A stretch of DNA of 64,000 nucleotides, taken from the NCBI RefSeq assembly GCF_022965805.1, contig NW_027331272.1:1-64000 (forward strand). Direction: 5' to 3'. Under the pieces are notes generated by a model, which was given only the letters and a program-made list of their open reading frames with translations, ran no database searches and had not been told where the DNA came from. The stretch is from Primulina eburnea. Lineage: Eukaryota; Streptophyta; Magnoliopsida; Lamiales; Gesneriaceae. This document shows, one piece after another, positions 22,784 to 34,473 of the stretch (positions are counted from its first letter, which is position 1; each line of letters begins with the position of its first letter). A program made the position numbers and the translations under genes.

Positions 22784-23071
22784 TTAGATTTTTCTAAGAT
22801 ATTCCGAAATTTTTGAGGAATCCGAGGCTATTTCGAGGAATCTAGTATTTTGAAACATATTTATCTTATTAATCTGATTCGTTTTCAGTTGTTCTTCATA
22901 TCTCATCTTAATTAAAACTCTTTGTTTCAAATATTCCAAAATATTGTAATAAAGATTGAAAATAATAAATTTCGAATATATATTCAGATCCATAATTCTG
23001 AGAAATATATCATTATCTGACAAGTAAGATACACAGTAGTAATAATAATATAATATGTCTGAATTGTTCAA
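22784..23071 (-). pseudogene. Open segment between primer site and RT of the relic
   Basis: A 95-codon minus-strand frame starts just after the primer-like site and runs to the RT fragment. It is rich in isoleucine, lysine and asparagine with no motif I recognise. By position it would be the start of a viral polyprotein with a large internal deletion behind it. It may be chance AT-rich sequence. Confidence 0.3.
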
Positions 23072-23089
23072 CCTATGCTATGATACTAT
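23071..23089 (-). other. tRNA-Met primer-site-like sequence of the relic
   Basis: On the minus strand ATAGTATCATAGCATAGGTT resembles the plant retroelement site TGGTATCAGAGC with a few changes. It lies at the upstream end of the minus-strand relic, where a pararetroviral primer site belongs. Confidence 0.45.
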
Positions 23090-23376
23090 TTTAGGGTTTT
23101 TTTAAAAAAAATTATCTAACCAGGTTATTTTGAGATTTTTCGAAAATATTTAAGCCTGAAGGATTAAATTGGGCAAACTTTCGAAAGATCAGGGACTAAA
23201 TATAAATCATTCAAAGAAAAGGGACCGAATTGCTAATTGTGTTAAGATATAATGACCAAATTGGTTTTTTCCCTGAAAAAAATTGTCATTCTAGAGTTAC
23301 TCCCAAAATTTCAAATTCAAATAAAATAGAACGAATGTACGGAAGTTAAAACCGATTAGTTCTATAAATACAATTT

Positions 23377-23530
23377 GAGTAGGTCTCATGTGAGATGGGT
23401 CAACCCTACCCATATTCACCATAAAAAGTAATACTCTTAGCATAAAAAGTAATACTTTTTCATGAATTACCCAAATATAGATCCGTCTCACAAAATATGA
23501 CCCGTGAGACCGTCTCACACAAGTTTTTGC
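23377..23530 (+). repeat. Palindrome-ended short repeat, copy 1
   Basis: Member of a 150-190-bp family that ends in TGTGAGAC(C/G)GTCTCACA-type palindromes and contains CAACCCTACC, ATTCACAATAAAAAGTAATACTCTTAGCATAAAA and GACCCAAAT(A)AGAT segments. This copy lacks part of the left palindrome. Likely a MITE or SINE-like family; no protein. Confidence 0.85.
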
Positions 23531-23576
23531 CATACAATTTTACCTAAGATTTCAACACTCCAAGTCTAACTATTTT

Positions 23577-23757
23577 GAGTGGGTCTCATGTGAGACCGTC
23601 TCACGGATCCTAATCTGTGAGACGGGTCAACCCTACTCATATTCACAATAAAAAGTAATACTCTTAACATATAAAATAATATTTTTTCATGGATGACCCA
23701 AATAAGATATCTATCTCACAAATACGACCCATGAGACCGTCTCACACAAGTTTTTGT
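23577..23757 (+). repeat. Palindrome-ended short repeat, copy 2
   Basis: A complete copy only ~46 bp after copy 1, in the same orientation, with both TGAGACCGTCTCAC ends. Confidence 0.88.
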
Positions 23758-24069
23758 CAACTATTTTTTATTTTAAAATAAATGTGTGATTATCATCGAG
23801 TACTTTGTAAAGTTTACTCATTATCGTAAATTTTATCGAGATAAAATCTCGTCAATCGTCATCAACAAATTGGTGTGAATTTTTTTTTCAGAATAAATTC
23901 ATTACCAGCGATTGTAATTAGTAATTTTAATTTATTTAGATAAATTCGATTTTTTTTATTTATATGGTTATGCATATATAGTGAATGTTGTTGAAGTAAT
24001 AATTACAAGTCTTAGCACAATAATTTCCTTAAGTATCCGTACAAAGGAATATTACTAATCCTTTTCTTG

Positions 24070-24126
<57 letters not shown>

Positions 24127-24846
24127 TATCCAAGAAATTTCATTACATGCATGCAGCCCCCCCTCCTGATTTTATTCTACTTTAATTTGGCCTCGTTAAT
24201 GCCGCAGCATGCTTTGCGTTTCCGTCTGGTTGCGACCATACACGGATTGGACCCTACAAGAAAGGCAAAAACAACATACATAAGCAGGTACATACATAAA
24301 CAATTCATCATGAATTTGCTTCTCTATGTTTTTTTAAAAATTTCTTACATTTAAAAATCCTCTTGGGTCTCTTCCATGCTTTCAAATCTTAGAATCAAGA
24401 TAATTACATTAATAGTCTTAATAACCTCCTTTTGTCTTCATGTCTTTAAAAATATTTAAAAAATGATAGAAAAGGAAGTTCACTTAAATATAACAAAGTA
24501 GTTTCTATGAGTCGTTCTTGATTTAAACAGTAAGATATTTCTATGTTTGCAAATGCTTAATTAAAAAGTGATTATGAACTTTCATAATCATATTTTTTAA
24601 AACATTTGTCGATATTTCTATAATAATTTTATACAAAAGTAAGTAGTGTAAGTATATATTAATTATAATGTACGTAGTCTATATATAACTTCAAAAAAAA
24701 GTTTTTTTTTTAACAATGAATTTGCTTTCAAAATACATTACATATTACTGTCAATGATCATGTGCAAGAAGGGAGCGATAATCCAAATAACGATTTAATA
24801 AAATTTAATCGAAATATAGAATTTTTTTAAAAAATTAAATAAAATT
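23758..24846. other. AT-rich intergenic DNA with a (TA)n microsatellite
   Basis: About 48 bp of uninterrupted TA repeat lies at 24075-24122. No gene is recognisable otherwise; the frame running through the TA tract is an artefact. The lower end may hold the short second exon and 3' UTR of the lipid transfer protein gene. Confidence 0.7.
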
Positions 24847-24940
24847 TTAAAACTTCTTCTTAGTGACAGGACACAGGCAGGCATGCATGCATGCATGTGT
24901 AAAATTAAGGAGCAGAGACAGATCTGTTTTTGGTACGTAC

Positions 24941-25293
24941 TTGCTGCAGTCAACATCGTAGCTAATAGGAAAAGGAACAGTTATCTTGCAAAGAACGGGA
25001 ATGGCCGCCGCTCTGTCAGGCAAAACCCCCATCGCAGCCGCCGCCTGTTTAAGGCATTCGCACAAGCTTTGCAACTCCGGCTTCGTCTTAACCATCCGAT
25101 TCAGCGAGTCCGCTCCCTGGCAGCACGGAACCGTCACGCTGCTTGCCCTGCCCACGAGATAATCCACGCATGGTCCCAGCGTCGCGACAGCGGTGGTGCA
25201 CGGGACCGCACCGGCATGGCTCGCCCACATTGCTGAAATCATGAGTATTCCCATGGCCCATAATTTGGAGCCGGAGACCACATTTGCAGGCAT
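24941..25293 (-). CDS. Non-specific lipid transfer protein, type 1 (exon 1)
   Basis: Start ATG at 25293; residues 1-29 form a signal peptide with a hydrophobic core (WAMGILMISAMWASHAGA). The mature part shows the eight-cysteine nsLTP pattern: C-X9-C-X14-CC-X19-CXC-X21-C-X13-C, which is type-1 spacing apart from 21 instead of 22 in one interval. Such secreted proteins bind lipids in a tunnel and act in cuticle deposition or defence. After the last cysteine (DCS) the frame reads GCAA|GTACGTAC, a good splice donor at 24940, where type-1 LTP genes commonly have an intron near the C-terminus. The open frame continuing to 24847 is then intron. The small second exon was not identified. Confidence 0.85.
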
Positions 25294-25351
25294 GGTTTCC
25301 TAGTTAAATTATTAAATAAATTGCGTTTATTTTCGTAGAATCTGAAATGCG

Positions 25352-25359
25352 TATTTATA
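25352..25359 (-). promoter_or_regulatory. TATA box of the lipid transfer protein gene
   Basis: TATAAATA on the minus strand, about 60 bp upstream of the start codon, in a suitable place for the promoter. Confidence 0.6.
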
Positions 25360-25499
25360 CAGCTTTGAGGGATTAAACTGTGGGCTGAAAATACATCCGA
25401 AGCCAACGTCGTTTCCGTTTCCGAGAATGGGTTAGCTTTAATGGATGTATTTGTCGGGAAAATCATTTTGGCTGACGTAGTACAACTGAAGTCTGAATT

Positions 25500-25776
25500 C
25501 AGTCTCTACTTTACTATAATTGGTATTAGATTTTTCAAAATGACAAATTCAATGTTGCAAATCATATAAATTCGTTCCATTAATCTATATGCTAACATAA
25601 CTCCAAAATGACAATTTTTGTTCCTGAAATTTATAATTTTTCTAGTTTTGGTCGTTGTCGGTTATTTCACGGCTTTAGTTTACTAATTTGCGTTTTTTTT
25701 CCTTTTTTTTTTTTTTTTTTATCATAGTGCTAAGGTGATCTTTGCGTGTGATCTGAATGGACATATTGTACTTTTA
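25500..25776. other. Upstream intergenic DNA of the LTP gene
   Basis: AT-rich with a poly-T run at about 25702-25722; no gene seen. Confidence 0.6.
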
Positions 25777-26496
25777 GGCATAGTTTGGTACACATGATAG
25801 GATAAACATGTGATATATAATATAAAGATAAGTTAAGGATAAATAAGATGTAGGATATTATATTTAATGTTTGGTATGATTTTAATAAGAGTGATTAAAT
25901 TTATATATTAGATTGTAATGACAAATTTAACATTATCATAATAAATTTTATAATTTCAAAGTTGTTGCTTGAGTTCGTATTTTTTATTTGTTCATGTGCC
26001 GATAGTACTTGCATGATTTATTTATTTTTACCTAATTTTATATATTATATAATATGATAATTGAGCCCTTGATTTTGTGATTCAAGTCAAATATCAATTT
26101 TTAAGGATAATCGAGTGATAATAATAATTTTATTGAGATTTATAAAAATTATTTATATAATTATCTCGAAATCATTTATATAATTATCATATTATATAAT
26201 TATCATATTATATAATATATAAAAATAAATAAAATATTTATTTGATTTTAATTTCTACCTACTAGCATAGATTTATAAAAAAATCATTTATAAATTGAGG
26301 GTAATTAAGTCATTTGTAGTGTATTTTATCATTTGATTAAAATTATCACACCTTCTATTAGGGATATTTTATCCTTCTAAAAAATTATTAATCAAGGGCC
26401 CATGATATTATCATGAGCTTTTTAAAAATGTACCAAACATAGGATAAGGAGGATTATTTATCAATCCCTCTCTTATCCCATGTACCAAACTATGCC
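25777..26496. mobile_element. PIF/Harbinger-like non-autonomous element
   Basis: Terminal inverted repeats GGCATAGTTTGGTACA and TGTACCAAACTATGCC, flanked by TTA on both sides (25774-25776 and 26497-26499), the 3-bp target duplication of the PIF/Harbinger superfamily. The interior (720 bp) is AT-rich without transposase. Its right ~190 bp recur at 17223-17416. Confidence 0.85.
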
Positions 26497-26499
26497 TTA

Positions 26500-27486
26500 A
26501 TTGTGGTTATGTTTTCAAACACGGCTAGATTATCATCAGCAATAGCTGCAAGAAATGCCAAAATAAAATTGAAAAAGAAATCAGCAACAAATTAAACAAC
26601 AAGAACACTACCAAAATAAGATGACCAAGACACCCCAAGCTTGTGGCCACTACGTACCATCAAAATATTTCCAAATTCAGTAAAAGAAATAAAATAAAAA
26701 ATTTCTAAATATCTCCAGAATTCGTAATACTGCAATGAAGGGATGGGAAGCGGTGGCACAAAAAGAGGAGAATAATATTTGATGTTTTTAGAGAGGGAAT
26801 GGGAAATTTCAAGTGAAGGAAGAGAGAGTGCACGGATGGAGATTAAATCAAAGCACAAATTATAATGTGGGGAATTAGAAATGAGAGGCGCGAGAAAAAA
26901 TGGTTAATTATTATTTATTTTATTAATTAATATGAATATAAAGAATGATAATGCTAAATTCTTTAATGTTTGACAAAATAATTAGTGAAATTATTGTTAT
27001 ATCAGTTTTTGGTGCCGAGGGGAAGGCTCGAAGATTTTTAATTTATTTGAAAGGTATAAAAGTTCGAAATTATAATTAAATAAATTATATATAGTAGCGA
27101 TAAATGAATTAAATATTTATAATTTTTATAAGTAAAAAATAAGCACATAAAGTAATAATAATAATAAGTGTAGATAGTTAAAAATTTAATAATAATTGAA
27201 TATAAATTTTTTTCGAATTTAATTTTAGGGATAGAGTTAATGAATTGAATCGAAGAATTTTAAAAGCTTTTAAACTAGTGGAAAAATAACCAAATGGATA
27301 AATCGCATCCACAAAAATAAAATGAATAAGTTTAAGGAGTTTATTTTTTTTTATACTGTTATGGATTTTTGGTGAAATGATTAAAAATATATATCATCGA
27401 TTTTAAATGATGTTAGTCATCAGGCACACACATTGTGTGTATATAAAACTTCTATTTTTTAGATAAAATTACATACTATTTTTTTA
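26500..27486. other. AT-rich intergenic DNA, no gene recognised
   Basis: A minus-strand frame of 88 codons (26592-26858) has no recognisable motif and no supporting signals. Nothing else stands out. Confidence 0.6.
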
Positions 27487-27670
27487 GAGTAGATATCTTG
27501 TGAGACGATCTCACGAATCTTTATCTGTGAGACGGTTCAACCCTACCGATATTTACAATAAAAAGTAAATACTCTTAGCATAAAAATTATTATTTTTCAT
27601 TGATGACCTAAATAAGATATCTGTCTCACAAAATACGACCTGTGAGACCGTCTCACACAAGTTTTTGCCA
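27487..27670 (+). repeat. Palindrome-ended short repeat, copy 3
   Basis: Same family as 23577-23757: left end TGTGAGACGATCTCACGAATC, right end CTGTGAGACCGTCTCACACA, followed by AGTTTTTGCC. Confidence 0.88.
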
Positions 27671-28344
27671 TTTTTTAAGGGACTATATACTTTTTAAAAT
27701 TTTAATATTATGAAAATTTTAGTCGGTTATTCACTTTTCTCCGATAAATTTATTTTGAAAATGAGGTAGATAATTTCAAAATGTTGAAGAAACAAATATG
27801 AATTATTAAAAAAAATGGAGAAGTTAGTTTGTGACATTAACGTGTGTTTGGATGCTACAATCAAAATGTGACACTTGGATTGTTGTGGGGTTTAAAAAGT
27901 TAAAGTTGCACCGTTACTAGGAATTATAGCTTTTGTTAGATTTATCAATATTCAGTCCTAAAATTAGGTTTTTGTAAAACCGAAAGCGTTCGATATATCA
28001 GAATCGAAAATCACATAAAGTTAAACTCTGAATCGCGCAAAGCTGATTTCAGGAATCACTTTATAGTGTCCGCTTCTGACAACAACATTTGGTTGTACTT
28101 TTGCAAATCCGCTCCATGTTACATTATTTTTGAAATTTATTTTTTTTTTTCTAATTCATAAAAAAAACCCTAAACGAATAATAATTCTTCAAAATGATTA
28201 ATCGGAATTTCACCTTACAACATGAATCAATGGTAGGTTTAGTTAAAACGTTAGATCTTGACAGACTCTTCAATTTTCCGAAACGACTTTGTTAAATATA
28301 ATTTTTTCACTAGGATTTTAGTGTTATATCTCCAAGTATATATA
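27671..28344. other. Intergenic DNA, no gene recognised
   Basis: No coding, RNA or repeat structure could be supported here. Confidence 0.6.
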
Positions 28345-28918
28345 TTTTTGGAAAAATGGTTAATGAAAGGATGTGAAAGCTGTCTCATATGAGAAATGTA
28401 CCAAAAAAATCTTCATTATTAGCTTCAAGTTTGAGTTAAAGGTTTGGGTCCCAAAGGGTATCAGAAGTTTTTAGAAAGAGGAAGACACTAATAAGCTGAG
28501 TCTCGATGAAACACGCGCGCGCGACCGGCCGGCCCAGTTTGGTGCGGTGTGGTCTCTTGACTATATTAATCTTTTTGGATTAACTTTATTTGAAAAATAA
28601 TTTTTATTTTCGAAACAGTCCAATGTCTGCACCCTCCAGTCAATGCTCCATTCGCATCTCGTGTGACTATCTTCTGGCGCAACCATGCATACCTTCGCAC
28701 AGAAACGTGCATACCTTGACTTATCACAGAAGGGTGCGTCCTTTGACATGTCACAAAAGGGTGCACCCTTTGGGTGTGTCCCCTGGTTTATGTAACTCAC
28801 TTTTTAAATAGTCCTCTGCAGGCATTCATCATATACTTTTGCATACTAATTTTGTTGTATCCTTTTCTCATCCGAAACTTGAAATTTCAAATAAATAGTT
28901 GTTCGCTGACATCTAGAA
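28345..28918 (+). repeat. Copia A 5' LTR (approximate)
   Basis: This aligns with 32823-33375. The expected TGTTGG start has decayed to TTTTTGGA. The right boundary is unclear, since the 3' LTR may extend to about 33560, and no clear primer-binding site follows; the LTR end and primer site may have been deleted. Confidence 0.65.
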
Positions 28919-28938
28919 CTGATCTTCATTCTGCCAAT

Positions 28939-29807
28939 ATGTCAACTTGATCATTCACTCTCGTACCTATTGTCCCTGCTGCTCCCGCTCACGGTGAAAA
29001 GCTTCCGAAGTTTTCTTGTGCCGACTTTAAAAGTTGGCAACAGAAAATGATATTCTATCTGACCACACTGAGCTTGTCTCGGTTTTTGATAGAGTGCCCT
29101 CCTGTCATCTCTGAAGGCGATACAAACTCGAAAAGAAGGACTGCTGCTGATGCATGGAACCATAGTGACTTCATCTGCCGCAACTATATTATGAACGGAC
29201 TTGACGACATGCTTTACAGTGTCTGCTGCTCTGTCAAGGAAGCCAAGGAGTTGTGGGACTCATTGGAGAAAAAATACAAGACAGAAGACGTAGGAGTCAA
29301 GAAGTTCGTTGTTGGTAGATTTCTGGACTTGAAAATGGTGGACACCAAATCTGTAATAAGCAGGTACAAGAAATTCAAATTATTATTCATGACTTATTAG
29401 CTGAGGGGATGGAAATCAATGAATCATTCCAAGTGGCGGCTATTATTGAGAAATTTTCATCAATGTGGAAAAACTTCAAGAACTACTTTAAGCACAAACG
29501 CAAGGAGTTGAAACTTGAAGATATGATTGTGAGGCTTCGAATTGAGGAAGATAGCCGAAACTCTGAAGTCAAAACATACAAAAGGTCAATGGAGGCTGAG
29601 GTCAAGGCCAATCTGACAGAATCTTGCACTAGTCACAAGAGAAAGCGCCCTCTAAATGAGAAGAAACGAGGGCAAGCCAAGGAGTTCAAAGGAAGTTGCT
29701 ACAACTGTGGCAAACCAAATCATATGGCCAAAGATTGTCGTCTTTCGAAGAAAGACAACAAAAATCAAAGCAAGCCAACGTCTTCGAGGAAATGTATGTA
29801 CCAATAG
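28939..29807 (+). pseudogene. Copia A gag with zinc knuckle
   Basis: ATG 28939 opens gag but a stop follows after three codons; frames 29047-29400 and 29409-29807 carry the rest. UBN2/Retrotran_gag_2-type features are seen (KELWDSLEKKYKTED; VGRFLDLKMVD; a KRKELKLEDMIVRLRIEE segment) and a CCHC knuckle [14 protein letters not shown] at about 29698. Stop codons separate the pieces. Confidence 0.8.
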
Positions 29808-30600
29808 ACCTATCAGAACTTGATATATCCGCAGTTGTGTTTGAAGCCAATTTGGTTGATAATCCAAAGGAATGGTGGGTAGATATCAGCTCCACTAGCC
29901 ACATCTATGCTGACAAAGATATGTTCTCATCATACACTTCTGTAAGTCATAAAAAATTGTTTATGGGAAACTCTACGACTTCTGAAGTCATAGGGACTGG
30001 CAAAGTGGTACTGAAGATGACTTTCAGGAAAGAGATATCGTTGAGGAATGTACTGCATGTGCCAGACATTCGAAAGAGCTTAGTTTCTGGATCCTTGTTG
30101 AGTAAGGCCGGCTTTAGGTTTGTGTTTGAATCGGACAATTTTTCCTAACTAAAAATGGTGTATTTGTAGGAAAAGGGTACCAAGATAATGGTATCTGCCA
30201 CGAGGAGAAGAATAAAGTTATGTTTACTTATTTGAAAGTTCTAATTTATGGAATGAAAGATTAGGACATGTTAACTTCAACACCTTATGAAGGCTTGCAA
30301 ATCTAAATGTACTACCTGCATTTAAAAGAAATCCACGAGATAAGTGTGAGATCTGTGTTGAAGCAAAGATGAACAAAAATACTTTCCATTCTGTGACAAG
30401 AAGTACTAAGCCACTTGAATTGATTCACACAACGTATGTGTTTAATACTTGTGCAAACTCGAGGTGGGAAAAGTACTTCACAACATTCATTGATGATTGC
30501 TCAAGGTTTTGTTATGTCTATCTATTGAAATTTAAGGATGAAGCTTTTAGAAGCTTTCAAAAATTATAAGAATGAGGTCGAGAATCAACTGAGTACAAAA
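29808..30600 (+). pseudogene. Copia A protease and integrase fragments
   Basis: The protease region is visible ([11 protein letters not shown] near 29874), but the catalytic D-S/T-G has become DISS, so it is inactive. [14 protein letters not shown] and [16 protein letters not shown] are typical of copia protease/pre-integrase. Integrase is represented by [15 protein letters not shown] and the start of the catalytic core ([17 protein letters not shown], near 30480). The remainder of the core, including the catalytic glutamate, is missing. Confidence 0.75.
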
Positions 30601-30689
30601 ATCAAAATGATTCGAGGTGAAATTAAGGATGAAGCTTTTAGAAGCTAACAAACGATCATATGAATCTACAATTGATTCCATCGAAATCA

Positions 30690-32240
30690 ATGATGAACCA
30701 AGATGTAGTAAAAGACCGAGAGTTGAAAAGTTCTTTGGTCCTGATTTTCTGACTTACATGTGAGATGATAAACCAAGAACTATTCGAGAAGTTCTATTCA
30801 ATCCAGAAACACTTTTCTAGAAAGAAACAATAAAAGATGAAATAGATTACATCATGTATAATCATACTTGGGATTTGACCAATCTTCTTCCGAGTTGTAA
30901 GCCTTTAGGATGTAAGTGGATCATAAAAATGAAATACAAAGAAGATGGAACTATAGATAAATATAAAACTCGATTGGTAGCTAAAGGCTTTAAACAAAAA
31001 GAAGGATATGATTTCATTGACACATATTCTTCAGTCACTAGGATTACATACATTTGTGTTCTCATAGCCATTGCTGCTTTTCATAACATTGAGATTCATC
31101 AAATGAATATAAAAACAGCCTTCTTGAATGGAGAATTGGAAAAAAAATATATATGGAGCAACCCGAGAACCTAGACAAGAAAAAAAAGTGTGTAAACTTG
31201 TCAAGTCACTATACGGACTCCACAAGCACCTAAACAATGACATGAAAAATTTGACACTATGATGAAGTCAAATGGTTTCAAAATCAATGAATGTGACAAA
31301 TGTGTCTATATTAAAGGTATTGCAACTGCTTATATAATCATCTACATTGTGTAGATAACATGTTGATTATGGGAAGTAATCATGAGTTGATTATGAATAC
31401 CAAGAAAAAGTTAAAAAACATTTTTATATGAAAGACTTGGGGTTATGTGATAAAATCTCTAGGACACCTGATGGAATTATTTTATCACAAACTCACTATA
31501 TTAAAATGGTACTTGAAAGATTTAGTGTGTTAAACAGTCGTCCTGCTAGAACAACCATAGATTTAGGCGTTCATTTAGGAAAAAATTGAGTTGAACCTAT
31601 CTCACAACTTGAATATGCAAGGACAATAGATAGTCTAATGTTCTTGACTAACTGTACACGTCCAAACCTTGCATATACAGTGAATAAGTTAAGTAGTTTC
31701 ACAGGTAATCCAAGTAAGGATTAATTGAAAACCTTAACAAAAGTGCTTGGATATATAAAATATACATTGAACTATGATTTGATATATACAAAATATTATG
31801 CAGTTTTAGAATGACACTGTGATGCCAATTGGATATCTGACACAAAAGACTCCAAGTCCACTAGCGGATATATATTCACAATAGGTGAAAGAGCAGTGTC
31901 ATGGAAATCTTCTAAGAAAGCATGTATAGCTCGATCCACTGTGGAATCCAAGTTCATTGCTTTAGATAAAGTTGGGGAAGAAGTCGAATGTCTGAAAAAT
32001 TTCCTAGAAGATATTCCTTGTTGGAATAAGACAGTGCCTTCTATTATTATTCATTGTGATAGTCAATCGGCAATAGGAAGAGCACAAACAATTATATATA
32101 ACTGTAAGTCTCGACACATTCGACAGAGAAATAATATCATAAGACAGTTGATCTCGAACATGGTTATATACTATTGAATATTTGAAATCAAAGGAAAACC
32201 TAGCGGATCTATTTACTAAAGGAATAAACATAGATTAAAT
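30690..32240 (+). pseudogene. Copia A reverse transcriptase and RNase H
   Basis: RT: CKWIIKMKYKEDGTIDKYK, RLVAKGFKQKEGYDF and the MNIKTAFLNGELE segment (30854-31174). The catalytic YVDD is changed to CVDN (near 31350), removing one aspartate. RNase H: a degraded core at 31800-31900, then [18 protein letters not shown] at 31905. A last segment with SRHIRQR lies near 32108. Several stops and frameshifts are present. Confidence 0.8.
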
Positions 32241-32822
32241 GTACAAATTGTTAAGAAAAATGAGCTTAAAACCCACAAAATAAAATATTTATACCAGCAA
32301 CCCAGCCTTATGAATTGGAGATCTCAAGACATTGGTTCAATAGGAAAACTAAGTTATAAATATTAGTTTGAGTACTTGGAATTAGTTAAGGCTCATTCCT
32401 ATAAAAATCCAAGTAGAAAATACATGTAACATGTGGTGATGTTAAGTTTTCTTTTAATGATTCCTATACCTAAGAGTTAAGGTATGACATGATACTCTAG
32501 ATAGGAGATCACATATATAAGTGAGAAGTAATGGCCGCTTCAATGAAAAACACTTATGAATCTAAGATATGTTCTAGGGCCTAAATGAACACAACATGAG
32601 AACATAATATCTTAGAATTATTGTCGTGTAAGTAATATTGACTTGGTTTACATAAATGATTGGGTAGTTCAAGACATCATGTCATTACACAACTAATAAA
32701 TCCAGTAGTATATTATTAAAGAAGGTTCAAAGTCAAAAACTAGTTATCCTGATGCAATAATAATTCATAAGAGCTTTCAAGTGAATATCCATACATGCAT
32801 TAGTTTCATTCATGTAGGGGAT

Positions 32823-33375
32823 TGTTGGATAAATAGTGAGTGGTGAATGAATAATGTGAGAACTGTCCTACATTGAGATATGTGCCAAATAAAGTTTTCC
32901 TTATTAGCTCCAAATTTTTAGCTAAGGGTTTGGGCTCCAAAGGGTACCACAAGTTTTTAGAAGGAGGAAAACGCTATTAAGATGTTTCTTGGTGAAACAC
33001 ACACGGGCGCAGTTCAGTGCAGTGTGGTCTCTTGACGATGTTAATCTTTTTGGACAATATTTATTTGAAAAATAGTTTTTATTTCGAAAGAGTCCAATGT
33101 CTGCACCCTCTAGTGCTCCAGTCGAGTCTCGCGTGACTACGTTCTGGCGCAACTGTGCGTCCCTTTGCACTGAACAGTGTGTCCCATGACTTATCACATA
33201 AGGTATGTCCCTTGACTTATCACAGAAGAGTGTGCGCTACTTGGCTTATGTAACTCACTCTTTAAATAATCATCTGCAGGTATTCATCATATACTTTTGC
33301 ATACTCATTTCGTTTTATACTTTCTCATTCGAAGCTTGAATGTTCAAGCATATCGTTGTTCGCTGCCATCTAGAA
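32823..33375 (+). repeat. Copia A 3' LTR (may extend to ~33560)
   Basis: It starts TGTTGGAT directly after the purine-rich GTAGGGGAT (32814-32822). Matching to the 5' copy runs to about CATCTAGAA (33375); beyond that similarity is uncertain. Confidence 0.7.
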
Positions 33376-34064
33376 ATTGTAGTGTTGCATTTCTGGATTT
33401 GAGTTGTTGTATTTGGAGACGATTGCCATATCGTATAGCATATACATACGGACAAATTCGTCGTACAGACAAAAGAATTTCCTTGGATCAACTCGTACTA
33501 CTCTATGTTTCGAAGATCAACAGAAACACAACTAACATATTTAAGAGACCGACTTAATTAGAATGAGCGATTGCGAGAGATAAAAAAGATGGTGAGTAGT
33601 ATTTTTTAAAAATAAAATAAAACAATCTAATTTTATTTTCGGAAATTAATTTTCTGAAAAATGAAACCAGACAACTTAACATAAGTCAAGAGTCTAACTC
33701 AGCTTTTGTTAATCACAAACTTTTAAATTTATCTTTTCAAAATTTCAAATTTCAAACAGAATTGATTTTGAAAATTTTGATTTATCATTATCAATGATTG
33801 ACTACTTTCTTTTCTACGTTATCATCAATAGTTTAATGAGACAATTTTATTTGTGTATGAGCTTTAAACCCGACAGGAACTAGCGATAAATGTTGCGTTA
33901 ATTATATCAACTATTTTTGTGAAAAATTTTAAAAACATTAAACTCTATAAAAATATTAATAAACTATTACATTTTTTATTTTTCAAAAATCAAATTACAG
34001 TATGTCCTTTGCTATAAAAACTCACACACATTTACATAAGAAATTAAAAACATGATTTTGCTTT
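33376..34064. other. Region between copia A and the next repeat, no gene recognised
   Basis: The first part may be the end of the copia A LTR. The rest is AT-rich with no supported feature. Confidence 0.5.
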
Positions 34065-34242
34065 GAGTAGGTATCTTGTGAGACGGTCTCACGAATCTTT
34101 ATCTGTGACGAGTCAACCCTACTGATATTCACAATAAAAAACAATACTTTTAGCATAAAAATTAATATTTTTCATGGATGACCCAAATAAAATATCCGTC
34201 TCATAAAATACAATCTGTGAGATTGTCACACATAAGTTTTTG
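34065..34242 (+). repeat. Palindrome-ended short repeat, copy 4
   Basis: Same family as 23577-23757. It lies about 230 bp upstream of the EHD start codon, so it occupies the promoter-proximal region of that gene. Confidence 0.85.
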
Positions 34243-34473
34243 ATTTTTGTTTTGTTTTTTTTAATTTTTGACGGAGGATGTTGTTTCGATTAGCCCGATA
34301 AATGTTAGAAAGGGACTTATGAAGAAACTGTAAGATATTTAAGAGAGAGAACCGGAGAAAATAAAAGCAGGTACAAATTGAATTCCCCCTTCCCCATCTT
34401 TTCAAATTCTTCCTTACAAACTCACTAATCCTCATCACTTATCCACACGTTTAAATTCACTGAGAAAGGAGAG

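Larger units (their letters stand above)
18420..23092 (-). mobile_element. Second, ancient caulimovirid relic, minus strand
   Basis: Read on the minus strand from 23090 downward there is a tRNA-Met-like primer site, an open segment (23071-22784), a caulimovirid RT with conserved motifs (22780-22186), a long decayed coding region (21720-18600) and a TATA-type promoter motif (18551-18535). This is a pararetroviral gene order with large losses: movement, coat, protease and RNase H regions are not found. It is interrupted by a CACTA element whose target duplication joins the relic cleanly, and by a MITE-like block. It is much more decayed than the virus at 17-8727 and its RT resembles the caulimo-/soymovirus type more (inference). 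Confidence 0.6.
28345..33375 (+). mobile_element. Ty1/copia retrotransposon A, decayed
   Basis: The gag-PR-INT-RT-RH order identifies Ty1/copia. LTR-like sequence at 28345-28918 and 32823-33375 (or further) shares long segments, including CCTTTGGG-type stretches, the TTAGCTCCAA region and CATCATATACTTTTGCATACT. The LTRs differ at many positions, including indels, so the insertion is much older than copia B. The coding region is broken throughout and a deletion lies between integrase and RT. No target duplication could be established. Confidence 0.85.

Noticed and set aside
24067..24354. Frame with a long IY repeat
   Set aside because: Translation of a (TA)n microsatellite without coding support.
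24883..25236. Plus-strand frame of 117 codons
   Set aside because: Antisense shadow of the lipid transfer protein gene.
28561..28811. Overlapping frames on both strands
   Set aside because: They lie in the copia A 5' LTR and have no recognised product.
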